Shown: positions 10,620 to 22,167, numbered from the stretch's first letter. The stretch is DNA of 64,000 nucleotides from Kappaphycus alvarezii (GCA_002205965.3 NADL03000602.1:2604001-2668000), one strand, 5' to 3'. Notes: generated by a model not told the origin, from the sequence alone. Program-made: numbers and translations.

Positions 10620-13600
10620 ATATATGTTGCAGCATTGTTGGGAAGTCTTGGTTCTCAGCACGCTATTTGCCTAGATGAACCCGAGGACCCGGTCCTTATT
10701 CCATTTTTTGTACAATACCCCTGCATCTCACTTTTTTACATGTTCCAAATTTTCTCCAGACCCGTCCCTCATGCTGTAAACCTAGGTAAAATTTTCTTGA
10801 CAGCCCATTTCCTATAAGGATAATCAGCTGAAGACATTTGGTGCACTTCCATCAATGTTGGGAAACAGTTTACACCGGCTACTCCACTATTATTAGCATG
10901 GGCCGAGGGTCTGTCTGCACTTTGGATGGCTTCCAAGACATTTGTAAATGAGAGGTATGAAATGTGATATTTCAGATACTGAAGTACATAATTCTCGTAG
11001 GGCTGAAAAAAATGACATGACCCACTGGGAAAATATACCTCAAAATCTACCTTGACTATCCAGAACTAGACCATCACATCATTATTTACTGTCCCGTCAA
11101 AAGCTATAAACGACGATATGAGTGCAGCTAGTCTGGCTTCTTAACTGGTTTTATTCGGAATACCCTCCTTTTTTCTTCCTGTCATTAATTCTCTCCCCAA
11201 ATCAGGCAGGACTATTGCTCACAATATCCCTTGCTGAAACAAAAACGTAAAACATCACCTCCCGACTCAACATTCAAAGGCCCTTCTGGCCAACTTTCCT
11301 TTCTCTTAGTATTGCACCATTCCAACAGGTTCGAAAGGTACAATAATATTGTGAAAAAGAGCATATCAAATAGATTGGACCTTATAAAAACTTACGTATT
11401 GAATTGGAATAAGTTTTTATTAATAAGTTTGGAACTGAAGCACAAGAAACTTGGACTACTTTTTATCTGCCAATGGAAATTTCAGTGCAACCCTGTCTTC
11501 CATTTTAACATTCTTCATTCACAGATCCCCCAGAAATTTCATGTCTATCTTTCCGAAAAAATCCATCGTGAAGATCCTTGATGATATCTACCGCAATTTC
11601 TGAATGCCTCATGTACAACACACAAATACAAGGCCTCCTGGACCGCAATTTCTGGACTACATTTCCGAAGTCTGGTCTTCCAAAGAGCGCTAAAATTTTA
11701 AAAGCTCGATTCTTCTGATCGCCAAAAATGACGATAAAGACATACCTCTCTTCAAAGCTGGACTCGCCGCATAAGGAAATCATGACAAGGGCAAGGAACT
11801 ATTCATTTATAAATCTACCAATTTCAGACAAAATTTGATCTGAGTCATCTCTTCACTGGCAAAAATATACAAATTAAGCATTTGACTAAACAATGATAGC
11901 TCCGGGATGCAAAGATTGTCAAATTATTAGAGCCTATCTTAGACGTACTGGATGTGGAAAACTATTAAATGGCACAATTGGAGCACAACTTAAAGAATAT
12001 ATCTGAATTAACTAACAAGAACTGATGTTTTTTACTTTAATGATTCAGTTTTTTATTTTTTTTGGTTTTAGATGCTTTTCTTCGTCATTTTCGACAAATG
12101 CTGAACAAATTTATTTTTGAGTCAGAGTCAGAGGAGGCTTCGAAAATATCACTCTTCTTTCCTTTCTTGTCTCCAAGGTGGTCAATAATATCTTCCTCTC
12201 CCGAAAGTCGTACATTTCAAAATTTTAAACTCTTTCCGAAAGATCATCCTTTCAAAATTACCGCTCTCTCGTGCAAATATTGCTTCTTCCACTCAATTCC
12301 GCCGGATGTAATTTGTGACGCTGCTTTGGTCGCCCAGCTTACTGAGTGTCAATATAATTTAGAGAGGTATGTAACTTGAACAAAACTGTGAGGCATGTGG
12401 TGCAATAGGCGGAGCGCAGTTGCTACCGTCTAGGCGCGTAATCCTGCCAAACAATGAAAAAAACGCACACACACACCAAGACTAACAAGGTTTTGGCAAT
12501 CTCTATTTCTATTCACGCACTCTGCGATGCATTAGCACAATCCGCAAGTAGCGTGTAAAATTTTGGTGGGGTAGAACAGGGAAGATTACTTGGACGACTG
12601 GAAGGTATAATTTTCCGCCGGATTATAAGGCTCGATCTAGATCCGCGGAATGCTAGAACTTAGGAAAGAGTCGATTCTAAAGAACTGAAGACATTGCGGG
12701 TGTAATATTGGGCAAAAAGAGATGCAGCATTGGATCAGAAGCGCTGAGCATCACCTTCGGAAATAGAGGTTTTGTGACCAACGACAACCTTGAGGTTTCT
12801 ATTTGTACTAGACGCAGAAGTTCCAGCGAAGAAGTGCGAGTAAATACCACGGAAGACCGATGAAAGGAATAGTATAATATGGGATACAGAGGGTGAAATA
12901 GAAAGAAGACCTGGGTGGATAAAACTGGCTATAGCCTATAGCAGAGTGGCCGTTGGCGAAGTTGCTGCAAAGGCGGGAGTTGAGAGTACAGTTCAGAGCC
13001 ACCACTGGGGTGGCTGTCAGTTCTGGATCCCTACTGGTCATGCATGTATAAATACTAGTTAAGTAGACTAGAGTAATTAACGACGGCGGGGTAAGTAAAG
13101 TCACTGTCAGCCGAGTAACGTACATCTCAGTTAAAACTGAGTAAATTAGACTTTTCGCGAAATGAGCGCCGTTCGCCTGCGGTAATTCTTAGAGTAAGGT
13201 GCTCTTTTAATGAAGACATCACATTGCAGATGGTATTTACTATCTGCTCACAGATTTGTGCGAAAAGTACCATATAAGCCATTATTCTAGCAAGAAAAGA
13301 CATGTTATTGTCCGCCTCGTGGTAGCAGCTGCAGCTATCACCTTCATGGATGCCTATGTTTTTGTGTGAACACTTCGATGGTGTTCCAGTAACTCCTTTT
13401 CCAGTATATTTCTTTGAACATGCTTACAGACTGGAAGTAATCACTCTAATTTATAGCAAAATGCCATTTGACGGCTAAAAGAGACTCATTATCGACATTA
13501 TCACAGTCAACGATGCGTATGATCGGAAATTCATCTCAAATTCAGGCTTCTTGCGTATAGCCGAGAACTTTGCTCAGCGTTTGCTCCTACTTGTCTACTA

Positions 13601-13639
13601 TTCTGAAAATCAGCGTTTGTCTGCTTCCTCCTTTGCAAT
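10620..13639. other. Non-coding or unrecognised stretch
   Basis: AT-rich sequence with short open frames in both orientations (for example 11231-11581 + and 12062-12379 +) whose translations show no domain I know. A (CA)n-like run, acacacacacac, sits near 12466. I see no RNA gene or element boundary here. Confidence 0.3.
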
Positions 13640-14383
13640 GGGCTATAACCCGAAGTTAAAGATCTTTAACTTGCGAGTTTGACTACCAAACTCGGATACA
13701 GTAAGAAATTAATGAAAGATATGTATACGAATGGAGTAGCCACTCGCAATTTACACAGTTAAGTCTGAAATGGAGCAATTTACTTTTAAAACTCCCTGTT
13801 TAGAAATTAATTCCTTTTTTCAGCCCTCAATATCGGAGAAAAGCTTACCTTCTACTCTTTTATCTGTTTCTGCCATATTTGTCAACGTAGCAAAGCAGGA
13901 GAATTTACTGCATTTCAGGGACCGCATGTGTCCTACAAAAAACGCAGCCTGCTACCTATAATCAATGCGGGATTGTCTTTGTTAGTCTACTGAGAGGAGA
14001 ACAAATACCGCGGTTTGGCCAAGTATCGATTTCGAAAAGTTTTATTCAAGCGATCAACTGAAGGCAAACGGCTTTGTTATCCATAAAGCAGCAAGGGAAG
14101 GGGAGATGCTCACCTACCCTCTGGAGTTCTTAGCTTGTGACATCAAGCGGGGATTTGGAGACCACCTCTTTTTTACATGGTCGTGCGTAACAGTACCACA
14201 TGCATACCGCAGGAAAATGGCCTTTGCGCATTACAGAACAGTGAAAAAAGCATGTTGTGCATTATTCGGCAACCAAAATCTAAGGAACTAGAGGCATCAA
14301 AATGGTTGCACTTGGCTAAGCAGTTGAGAGGCTTCCTTATATGGGCATCCAGTCATGTGAGAGATTTCATTACTTTACCATGA
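13640..14383 (+). pseudogene. Ty1/copia integrase relic
   Basis: CHICQRSKAGEF (about 13870) fits the C-x-x-C half of the integrase HHCC finger. EFLACDIKRGI (about 14127) fits the EFxxFCxxxGI motif before the catalytic Glu region. RNSTTCIPQENGLCA (from about 14184) matches the S.PYTPQQNG.AE signature, though the catalytic Glu is not conserved, and KWLHLAKQLRGFLI follows as in copia integrases. Several frames are needed. The relic ends at about 14383, immediately before the Tc1 relic, so a later insertion or deletion removed its reverse transcriptase. Confidence 0.55.
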
Positions 14384-14399
14384 ACATAGAATTACGCCT

Positions 14400-15383
14400 A
14401 TAATCACACAATTATTGAGCTCTCCAACTGACCCAAACTGCCTTGCATTCGCATATGCATTTCTTATTAGCCATCAAAAAACATTCTATATCGGATTCAA
14501 GTCCGGAGACTGCACGAGCCAGTACATTAGACGAATTCCATTATCCGAAAAACACCCATCGATTCTTGACTCACATGCATAGGAGCATTATCTTGCTGAT
14601 AGGTACAGTCCAACGGTATAGAATTGTCTGAAAAAGGAAGCAAATGTTCCTCCATAAGCTTCTGATAGGTCTTACTTGTTCGTCTCTCATTCAAAACAAC
14701 TCAATCCGTCTTCCCAAAGCCGGATATTTCTCCCCCAAACATTTCACCGCCACTATCCTCCTAACTTGTACTAAGAAGCGTCAGGTCGTTATGCAAATCA
14801 TGCTTGTATGCATGAAATCCATCGGGTCCATCCAAAATGAAGCGTTTCTCATCGCTGAACAAAATTTTCTTCCAATTCCCATGATTCCAAGTAACATGAT
14901 CTCTTACCCGATTCAAATGACTTTATGTATGATATTTACTTAGTGGGGGAGCTTTCTGCGCTTTGCAAAAGCCCATATGTAGATGGAGATCTACAGCCAG
15001 ATTTGCTCCCGATAGCGACACAGAGACTGGTAGCCCACACTTTTGTTGCAATGACTGGGAAGTGTCTACACCTTTCTGTGCCTGTCGGAATAGACTAGGC
15101 CTACCTTTTTGGCTCATTTTTAGGTGCGGCCCGGGCGAGGCTTTCTGTGGTTTCATGTTGGATCTTTGAGGAAGTTTTGGACCGCAGCTCAGCTGCGTTT
15201 AATATCTCTTACAATTTGGGCATCAGATTTTCCTCTCTGGTGTAGTGCCAGAATTTCTCCCTTTTCAATGTCGGTAAGGGCTTTTCCGTAGGGCGTTTTT
15301 GTGTCTAGAAGTTTGTGTACGATGAAAGCAGTACAATGCGAGGGAACTAGACGAATTAAGATGCGCGGGAAGGTTGCTAACAT
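14400..15383 (-). pseudogene. Tc1/mariner transposase relic 1
   Basis: Read on the minus strand, it starts near 15383. GKALTDIEKGEILALHQRGKSDAQIV is represented as ALTDIEKGEILALHQRGK and then SDAQIVRDIK, the N-terminal helix-turn-helix of Tc1/mariner enzymes. Downstream are KKILFSDEKRFILDGPDG with the first catalytic Asp, YQQDNAPMHVSQ with the second, and LVQSPDLNPI with the region of the third acidic residue, then NAYANARQFGSVGEL. Frameshifts and stops interrupt it, and the extreme C-terminus is lost at about 14400. These enzymes move DNA into TA sites. Confidence 0.75.
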
Positions 15384-15635
15384 CCTCTTTTATAGAAGTG
15401 CTTTACTATTAAAGCTGCCCCCCAAATGACAGTTTTATACTTTTTGCACTACAGTTGCACGAACTGTACTTAATTCCCTTAGTTTACGCCGTTTAAGAGT
15501 GTGCTGAATTCATATTCGATACTACTTTTTAAAAATATACACCCAAAGCTGATGCATCTGTATTCTGGGGGGCAGTAGCTTTATAATCATAGGCAGCAGT
15601 GTGTGCAGGTGCAACATGCTAGGTACTAGATACCC

Positions 15636-17100
15636 TACTGTTCAAAAAATATTAATAAATATAGAATCCTTAGAATCTGAGGCATAATTGGACAATACGG
15701 AACAAGAGTGGCACGCAAAAACCCTTACTTGCCTACAGAGACTGATATGGGACTACGGAGGCCAGAGAAATATTATCTTCTCCCCTATTTCCAAAGGAAA
15801 GAAAAACAGTTACTGGCGTAGTGGATAATAAATATAGAAAATATGAGCAAAACTTCATAAGAAATAACTTAAAAGAAAACTAGAACACAGCCTAGTAGTT
15901 TTTTGCCTCCATTAGCCTTAAGAACTTCGAATCACCTTTCATGCATCGAATTAACTAACTTTTGAAGCACAGTTTCCTCCATTTTGGCCCATTCTTGGTC
16001 AATTGCCGCTTTTAAAGCATAAAATGAGTCAAACTATCTTCTGTTACTGGAAACAACTCGGGTCAAGATTCTCCATATGTTTTCGATTTGGTTTAGATCT
16101 GGGTACCGTGCAGGCCAATCCATTACAGAAATGTCCTTCTCAGAAAATCATGCCTTCGTATGCTGAGACACATGGATAGAGGATTTATCCTGCTGAAAAC
16201 CCCAATCAAATCCATGGTAAATGACCGCAAAATTTAATAAATTATTCTCCAACTTCGTAGAGTAACTTGCAGACACCTGCCTTCCATTCAAATAATCAAT
16301 TGGACACTTGAAAAAGTAAGACACGCAAGCAAAAATCATAACAGAACCGCTACCATTTTTCGCTTAACCAATAGCCACTTTTCTTTACGCATATCATGCC
16401 AGTAGTGCTTAAAACCACCTGGCCCATCCAAATTAAACTTTTCATCTGAAAAACTTACTTTTTTCCAATCATTCAGTCCTTTGCCCACCCTTTCTGTGAC
16501 CAAATTAAGTCTTTCTTTGTTTTGGCTGCGGTATGTCGCGCAACCTGTTTAATCTTATTGTACGTAAGAGTATTGTTTCACGTAATATCTGCTGCACTCT
16601 CTTTCTGCCTATATGCAAATACAAGGCGATGCAGAGCTGTCCCGCTGATTTCCCACCATTATGCGCCTCTCTTAGTAGATGCCTTCTTTCAGCGGGAGAT
16701 ATTTTTGGCGGGAGTCCGCTGCGTTTCCCTTTGCTTTTCTTCTCCGGGGCTTGGATAAATGTCCACACCACCTTTTTTGAGCGATTGATTTTCGATGCGA
16801 TAGAATCAATGATCTCCCCGGCACCCGTTATTCTCATTATTTCCCTTTTTTCTTGATCCGTGACCCCTCCTTTTCATGATTTCCCTTTTTCTTGATCCGT
16901 GAGTGACTTTCGGCGAGGCTCTTTGTTGATGGGTAGTCGTCGTTCACTGCCGTGTAGATACTGGTTGAAGTCGGTAATGTTCATTTAAAGTGTATGGCAG
17001 AGTACTTTATTAGTTTTACAATGTCTCAAATTCTACTTTTTTATAACATTTCTACAGTTTCTATATTTATTATCCGTTTTAAAAACTTGAATATTGCATT
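15636..17100 (-). mobile_element. Tc1/mariner element 2 with terminal inverted repeats
   Basis: The left end begins TACTGTTCAAAAAA at 15636. The right end, read in reverse complement from about 17100, has TTCAAGTTTTTAAAACGG. Both are followed by ATAAATATAGAA, giving an imperfect inverted repeat. A further copy of GGATAATAAATATAGAAA lies at about 15824 and its inverse at about 17060, so the ends seem to carry internal repeats (IR/DR type). The transposase relic lies between. Exact ends and the TA target duplication are approximate. Confidence 0.55.
15900..16905 (-). pseudogene. Tc1/mariner transposase relic 2
   Basis: The N-terminal half is the longest open piece (16837-16505): TGAGEIIDSIASKINRSK, then SGLPPKISPAERRHLLREA and IGRKRVQQILRET, the paired helix-turn-helix region of a Tc1-type enzyme. 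Further on, in other frames, come a degenerate catalytic region (16450-16100) and the end region (16060-15900). The start is odd: TTTCCCTTTTT...CTTGATCCGTGA occurs twice (about 16839-16862 and 16881-16903), so the LTDQEK start peptide is duplicated. It differs in sequence from relic 1, so it belongs to another subfamily. Confidence 0.7.
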
Positions 17101-17320
17101 AATGTCGCTCCGATACCATTTCGTTCTAAATCTTTTTTGTTGTTCTTTCTCTATCTGACTGAGACGCCTTTCTAGATTATTCTTTTAAGGCAGGGGCTGT
17201 GTCAAGTGTAAAGAACTCAGATTTCGAGGACGTTTCTATATTAATTAGGGCCACTGCAGCAAACCGAGGTGAATGAGGTTTGAATAGGGTGGCTAAGCTC
17301 TGCATGCTGTGGGGCGCGAC
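17101..17320. other. Short gap between Tc1 element 2 and LINE tail
   Basis: No feature was recognised. The base composition changes here from AT-rich to more balanced. Confidence 0.3.
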
Positions 17321-17509
17321 TCATTCCAGACGCGGCACACGTGGACCAAACGAATGACTAAGCTGCTGATAAAGCCGAGTCTTCACGCCTCCCGTGGAGC
17401 ATCCGCTCCGGGTTGCGACAGCGGCCGCGTATTCGTCGATTACCTTCGACGTCGTCGCAGGCGGCGATCCAGGCGAGTCGAAGGCTAGCGGCACAAACTT
17501 CCATCCCAA
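17321..17509 (-). pseudogene. LINE-type retrotransposon C-terminal fragment
   Basis: The minus strand reads FVPLAFDSPGSPPATTSK, then VIDEYAAAVATRSGCS and KTRLYQQLSHSF. This is the pattern F.PL..DT.G......L......A.......L...LS..L found at the extreme C-terminus of many non-LTR reverse transcriptases with restriction-like endonuclease. Only about 60 codons remain, bounded by unrelated sequence. A 5'-truncated LINE copy is the natural explanation. Confidence 0.5.
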
Positions 17510-17699
17510 TGTCGATCGTCCCGGGAGGGCTTCACCAGGGATGGCTGCTACTTTGCTGGCGAGCTCCCTATTTTCCGTCTTTCCGGTCGTGATTAAAAAT
17601 TATACTGTACTAACCAATATGTAGTTGGGATTTTGGACGTATAATTCTTCCAAAGCCATCACCATGCTGAGCACCCTGGTGGCTACGATAGCTGCAGCA

Positions 17700-19000
17700 G
17701 GAGGTGATGTGCTTTAGAGGCTGGGAGCCCTGCTATGTTGAAGAGAGTAGAGAACTTTTAAGGCTCCTTCAGAACCCAAGCAGCAAAGTATGGTACATAC
17801 TGTATGTAGCTCTTCGGGCCAGTGAATGCTGTACTGTATAGTACAGTACTTGAGTAGACAACAAATCACCTGCAGCTGTTCTTCAGGAACTGTAAGGCCT
17901 TCCATTACAGTACTAACAGGTGGTTAGAAGTTGTGACTCCGTATGATAGCGACAAAGAACATTACGCGGTACTGATGTTTAACTTGAATTGTTCTGCTCG
18001 CAATTATCCATACTGTACGTACAGTACAGGACAGTTTGCCTGGGCAGAGTATTCTCAACTACTGTAAAGTTTACTCAAATTGCACCCTGCAACGTTACTG
18101 AACCGAATGGCTTCAGCGGTATTCTGTCTATTCAGATACTTTACAGTACTCCGCTTGCTCGACAATAGTCACAACGGGGATTGTATTTCTCGCGAGTGGA
18201 GACTGCGGTAGACGGTAGACGACAGGACTGTTGCGAAAATCAGGTCATGAAATCTCAATCCGTCTTCTCTCCCGTAGGAATTGAAAATTAATCAAGCTCG
18301 CAGGCATCTGTCTCGGCCAATCTCATTTGATCTCCACGAGAAAATCCTGGAAGGTTCTCTCCTGTCGCCTACAGTAACAGTTATTTTTTGGCGATAAATG
18401 CAAGACCGAGGTGTTTTGCACACGAATCAAAGAGTTGCGGACAAGCGCCTTTGCCCAATGGAAAACGTACAAGTGGCAAAGGTGGCTTTCCGGCGGTGCC
18501 TGCCTCCACTGAGATTAAACATCAGAAAGGGAGGTGTGCTGACCATGGCCCGAAAAACCATTTGTCGCTGTGCGCATTGGGACAAAAGGAAGAAACGAAA
18601 CCCTGGCAACTTATTTCTTTAATTTCGAAACAGGGTCACGTACAGTACAGAGCTCAATCATTTATTGCTACTGTACAGTACTGTACAGTAGCAGTACAGT
18701 ACTGTACAGGGTACAGCACAGTACAGTACATTGTACGATAAGGAACAGTCATGTCCACTGCGGCACACTCGCGTGGCCATTGTCAAAACAGTGGACTCTT
18801 GCACACACCAATCCGTAAGGTCTTTTTTTCAATTGCATACCGGCGACCTCTCAGTCTGGAGCAGGGGAAAGCATGTGCTCCTTGCCGTCTCTTTCTGGTT
18901 ATCCACGCAAAGGACACCCGTCTCTAAATAAAGCACCCCACCATCCTTGTTCCCGCCGGGCCCTCGACATCCCCGCACAGTCAGTTATTAACGTCTAACG
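17700..19000. other. Intergenic region rich in TACTGTAC-type palindromes
   Basis: No gene was recognised. Short motifs of the type GTACAGTAC/TACTGTAC recur at about 17790-17850, 18010-18030 and 18640-18735. The predicted open frames here have no family resemblance. Confidence 0.45.
18640..18736. repeat. TACTGTACAG palindrome cluster with 28-bp perfect palindrome
   Basis: Overlapping copies of CTGTACAG and GTACAGTAC fill nearly 100 bp. Bases 18666-18693 form a perfect 28-bp palindrome centred between 18679 and 18680, which could extrude as a cruciform or bind a dimeric protein. Single copies of the same 8-10 bp motif are scattered elsewhere (for example 22697-22715, 25692, 48348, 58367). Confidence 0.8.
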
Positions 19001-19429
19001 TTCCATCACTCATTAATCCCCAACCCCGTCGCCCTCTCCTCGGTCCCGACTTTCTTCTGCCCTCGGTAACCTCTCTGAGAGGACAAAACAACCTCCATAA
19101 ATCCTTCCACCTGCAATCTCTGCTGCCCCCTCCCTCCATCCCTTGGTAGCTCCACATCCCGCACTTGTCATCCACCGCAAATCACTATTCCTCCTCCCAC
19201 CCTGTACCCCGTTCCCGTTTCCGCCCGCGCCCGCGCCCGCTCCCCCCCTCCCTTTCCTTGACAATCCCCCCTCTCCCCGTCTCCACCCCCGCCACCATTT
19301 CTCCCCAACCCACACCAGGGGGCCATATCGCCTCCACCCTTTCCTCCTTCCTTCGCTCCTCCCATCTTTTCCAACGTCTCCTCCTGCACAAATACAATCA
19401 GACCCGTCACGGCATTCTTCGTCTTCGCC
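19000..19429. other. Pyrimidine-rich upstream region of the hydrolase gene
   Basis: The plus strand is strongly C/T-rich, with CGCCCGCGCCCGCGCCCG near 19220 and long CT tracts to 19420. Open frames here arise from the lack of A/G stops and look artefactual. Pyrimidine-rich tracts directly before start codons are common in fungal promoters, so this is the probable promoter and leader of the gene beginning at 19430. Confidence 0.35.
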
Positions 19430-20435
19430 ATGACCCCCTCTTCACATACATCCATCCCCACACTGCAACCCCCCCACTGTGCCCCTGGACCGATATCGCC
19501 TATACGCAAATAGGAAACGGTCCCGAAAAGGTCCTCTTTCTTTGCGGTATGTGCGTCTCCTCCACTATGTGGCGTCGTCAAGTCGCCTTGTTATCCAAGC
19601 ATCCTCGTTTTAGTTTATTGTTGATCGATAATCGTGGAACCGGTGCCTCCAGCATTCCCAAGCAAGGATATGATCTGGAGACTATGGCAAGGGATGCCTG
19701 GGGGTCGTCGATTTCGTCTTTGGACGGGAGTCTGCTATCCATGTAGTTGGCCATTCCATGGGTAGTATGATCGCACAGAGGGTTGCTATTCTGGGGGGGA
19801 GGAAGGGAGAAGGGGGAGAGTGAAGAGCCTGTCCTTATTGGGGAGCAATGAGGGTGGCTGGTATTGGTCAAATGTACCGAGTGGCGGCTTGGTGGCGCGT
19901 TTCTTAAGATGATAAAGACTGGCTTTGAAGATGTCGTGCAGGCCAATGTTTACATGCGCTTGCATTATACAGAGCGGTTTTTTGAATGGCGTGGAAGGAG
20001 GAGTTACAAGGAAACAAGGTATTTGAAAATGTACCTGGACGGTATTCGAAGGGAGAGGAAGGTCTTGGGACGAGAAGATTTGTTCTGGAGGCATCTCAGG
20101 GCCGCAAGGGACACGAGTTGAGTGAGGAGGATGTCAATTTGTTGAGGAGGAGCGCGTATCCCAAGTTGGTGGTGTATGGGAAGGAGGATGTGGTAGTGGT
20201 GCCGCGCGCAAATGTCGAGTTGGCGAATAAGATTGGCGCGCAGGCTGTGGGGTTGAACGCGGCACATTTCATGGCGGAGGAATGTGCTGCCGAGGTGACC
20301 GAGCTGTTAATGCTGCAGTTTGAGAGGGCGCGATGTGGAGTGGAAGTTGCGGTGGACGGCGGAAAGGTGGAAGGCATGAATGAAGAGAAGGGATCTGGCA
20401 AGCAACAGGGTGGGTGGGGTTTGCACAAGGTTTGA
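19430..20435 (+). CDS. Alpha/beta-hydrolase family protein (frame broken by about five -1 shifts)
   Basis: The translated pieces give an alpha/beta-hydrolase fold in order. KVLFLCGMCVSSTMW carries the oxyanion region after the first strand, and LLLIDNRGTGAS is the conserved D-x-R-G-x-G turn. VVGHSMGSMIAQ at about 19743-19778 is the nucleophile elbow with Ser. LVVYGKEDVVV near 20170 carries the acid region, and NAAHFMAEE near 20260 the catalytic His. To stay in frame one must move at about 19435, 19700, 19812, 19906 and 20105, each time as if one base were missing, mostly in C, G or A runs. The start chosen is ATG 19430 (GCCATGA context), which joins the main frame after the first shift. Family length is then about 330 residues, as usual. 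Substrate is unknown. The next gene starts 231 bp downstream on the same strand. Confidence 0.7.
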
Positions 20436-20666
20436 ATTGCCCAAAACCATGCGGTTCTTGACACTGCGGATCTACTATGCCATTGTTAAAGCCGTATGCT
20501 TTTTTCATACTATACCTTGATGCATGATCAATACCGTACTGTAGGTTTTTCTTGTCGATTTACAGAACAACAAAAAATATTACAGGTTGCTGATATTCTT
20601 TCCCGGTGTCTCGCAATTCTCTTCCTTGGCCGATTGACTCTCACGAACGGAACTTGAAAGATCAAA

Positions 20667-22142
20667 ATGCCGATACGCGCATCGAACTCCCCTCTGTGTG
20701 GGGTCGCTGGCTGCAATACTCCCTCCCGATACAAATGCCCTCGCTGCGACCTCCGTTACTGCAATTCTTCATGCTATCTCGCCCACTCTCAATATTGCGT
20801 CGACTCGTTTACCAGCTCCACCTCTGAGCCATGGAAGCGCCGGAAAGTCTCCGAATATGAGCGTCGTCGCTTCTCCCACATCGCAAATCGCATTTATCGC
20901 GCGGGCTTCTCAACCGGCGTTGGGTACGAGGACGGTATCTTGGAGCATCACGATCCTGCAGAAGAATGGGAGCACGAGGGTCAAGATTCACCGGTTGTTG
21001 AGGCAGAAGATGACATTCGAGGGGACAGTGATGCTTCGGCGGAGGATGAAGAGGATGCAGTTTTGCTACAACGTTTCATGAATGATGTTGGGCACGAGGA
21101 AAGCAATTGTTGTTTGGACTCATTCATCAAGACATGCGCGATCAACTTATAAAACAACGCCACGCTCAGCAGGGGCAGCAGCCTGCTTTGAAACCTGTCC
21201 ATGACGGGCCAAAGGAAACGTCGAGTGCATCCTCTCCTAAGTCAGCACAAGGTGACCGTGTGGTTGGCGACACTAGCAGTGAGCAGGGAGGCGGGGCTTC
21301 GTTTGAAACGGTGACAGACGCGCTGGAGCAGTTGGCGGAGGAAATGGAGGTGACAGAGTTGACAGAAGAAGGATTCTCAGTCGTCTCCCGGTATGTCTTG
21401 CGCGAGAGTTTGAGCAGCGGGTACACCGTGGTGAGGTTGAACAGATGATGCGGTTGTGGCGGCCGTGGTGGGTTATAGGCGAGAGTAGTAGGGAGGAGGA
21501 TGAAAGGAGGAGGAAGAAACGGGCCTGCCGCGGTTACCGGTAGCAGAGGAATTGCGAGTGCCCGTGGAGTTGCCGCGTAGGAGAAGGTGTGTGGGTTTGA
21601 TTTTTAATGTTGTAGAGGTCTTAATGGGATATTGTCATGCCATGCGGATGTGTAATGGGGAATGGGGGTTAGAGGTGGGAGAAGTGGGGAGAAGAATAGG
21701 GGATGTTTCTGGTGTCCTGCGGGATGACGCAAGGTACGGGACGGTGGAGGAGGCGTGTGGTGCTGCGGTGCGCAGGGTGGTTGAGAGGGACAAGAGTCGC
21801 GGGGCGGCCGTGGAGGCGTTGCACGATGTGGCAGGGTTGTTGGCGGGAGGTGGAGAGTGGGTGACTAGGGGATTGTTTGAGTGCGAGAGAATACTTGAGA
21901 GGGCGGGGAAGGAGACCGGAGGACAGGCGGGGAAGGAGATGAGAAGATGGGCGAGGAAAGTGGGGTACTTTGTGTCGTGGGGATTGGGGGAAGGGAGGGG
22001 AACGTTTGTCCAGTCCTCTAGGAAAGTACTGTCGTGTGCGGAGGCGGAAGGCGGGAGGTGTGAAGAGGTGAGTGTTGCAGAAAAGGTGATGAAAATGATG
22101 AAAGCAGAGCGGGGGAAGCCATTGATTCAGGTGATTACGTAG
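20667..22142 (+). CDS. ZNHIT2-like zinc-finger HIT protein (frame broken by three -1 shifts)
   Basis: The start ATG at 20667 (ATCAAAATG) is followed by a perfect zf-HIT finger: Cys11, 16, 24, 27, 32, 36, His40 and Cys44 with spacing 4-7-2-4-3-3-3. An acidic stretch follows. The middle and C-terminal parts match ZNHIT2: FEQRVHRGEVEQMMRLWRPW with the W.PWW box at about 21455, then LIFNVVEVLMGYCHAMR and NGEWG near 21600-21665, and a helical tail ending at TAG 22140. Frame changes are needed near 21105, 21405 and 21520, all equivalent to one lost base. ZNHIT2 helps the R2TP/HSP90 chaperone assemble RNA polymerases and U5 snRNP; that is family knowledge. The stop codon lies 25 bp from that of the convergent LSM3 gene. 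Confidence 0.72.
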
Positions 22143-22167
22143 GATTGGGTGAGTTTATCCACAGGCG

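Noticed and set aside
19168..19581. 137-residue Gly-rich open frame on the minus strand
   Set aside because: It is the complement of the pyrimidine-rich plus-strand leader and first exon-like part of the hydrolase. Low complexity and lack of stops result from skewed composition.
19430..22142. Calling the hydrolase and ZNHIT2-like genes pseudogenes
   Set aside because: All breaks shift in one direction, several are in homopolymer runs, and no in-frame stop occurs within each correct segment. Sequencing error is a better explanation until reads are checked.
19430..22142. Programmed frameshifting or unusual genetic code
   Set aside because: Eight shifts in two genes without a common slippery site, and intact neighbours using standard TAA, TAG and TGA stops, argue against it.
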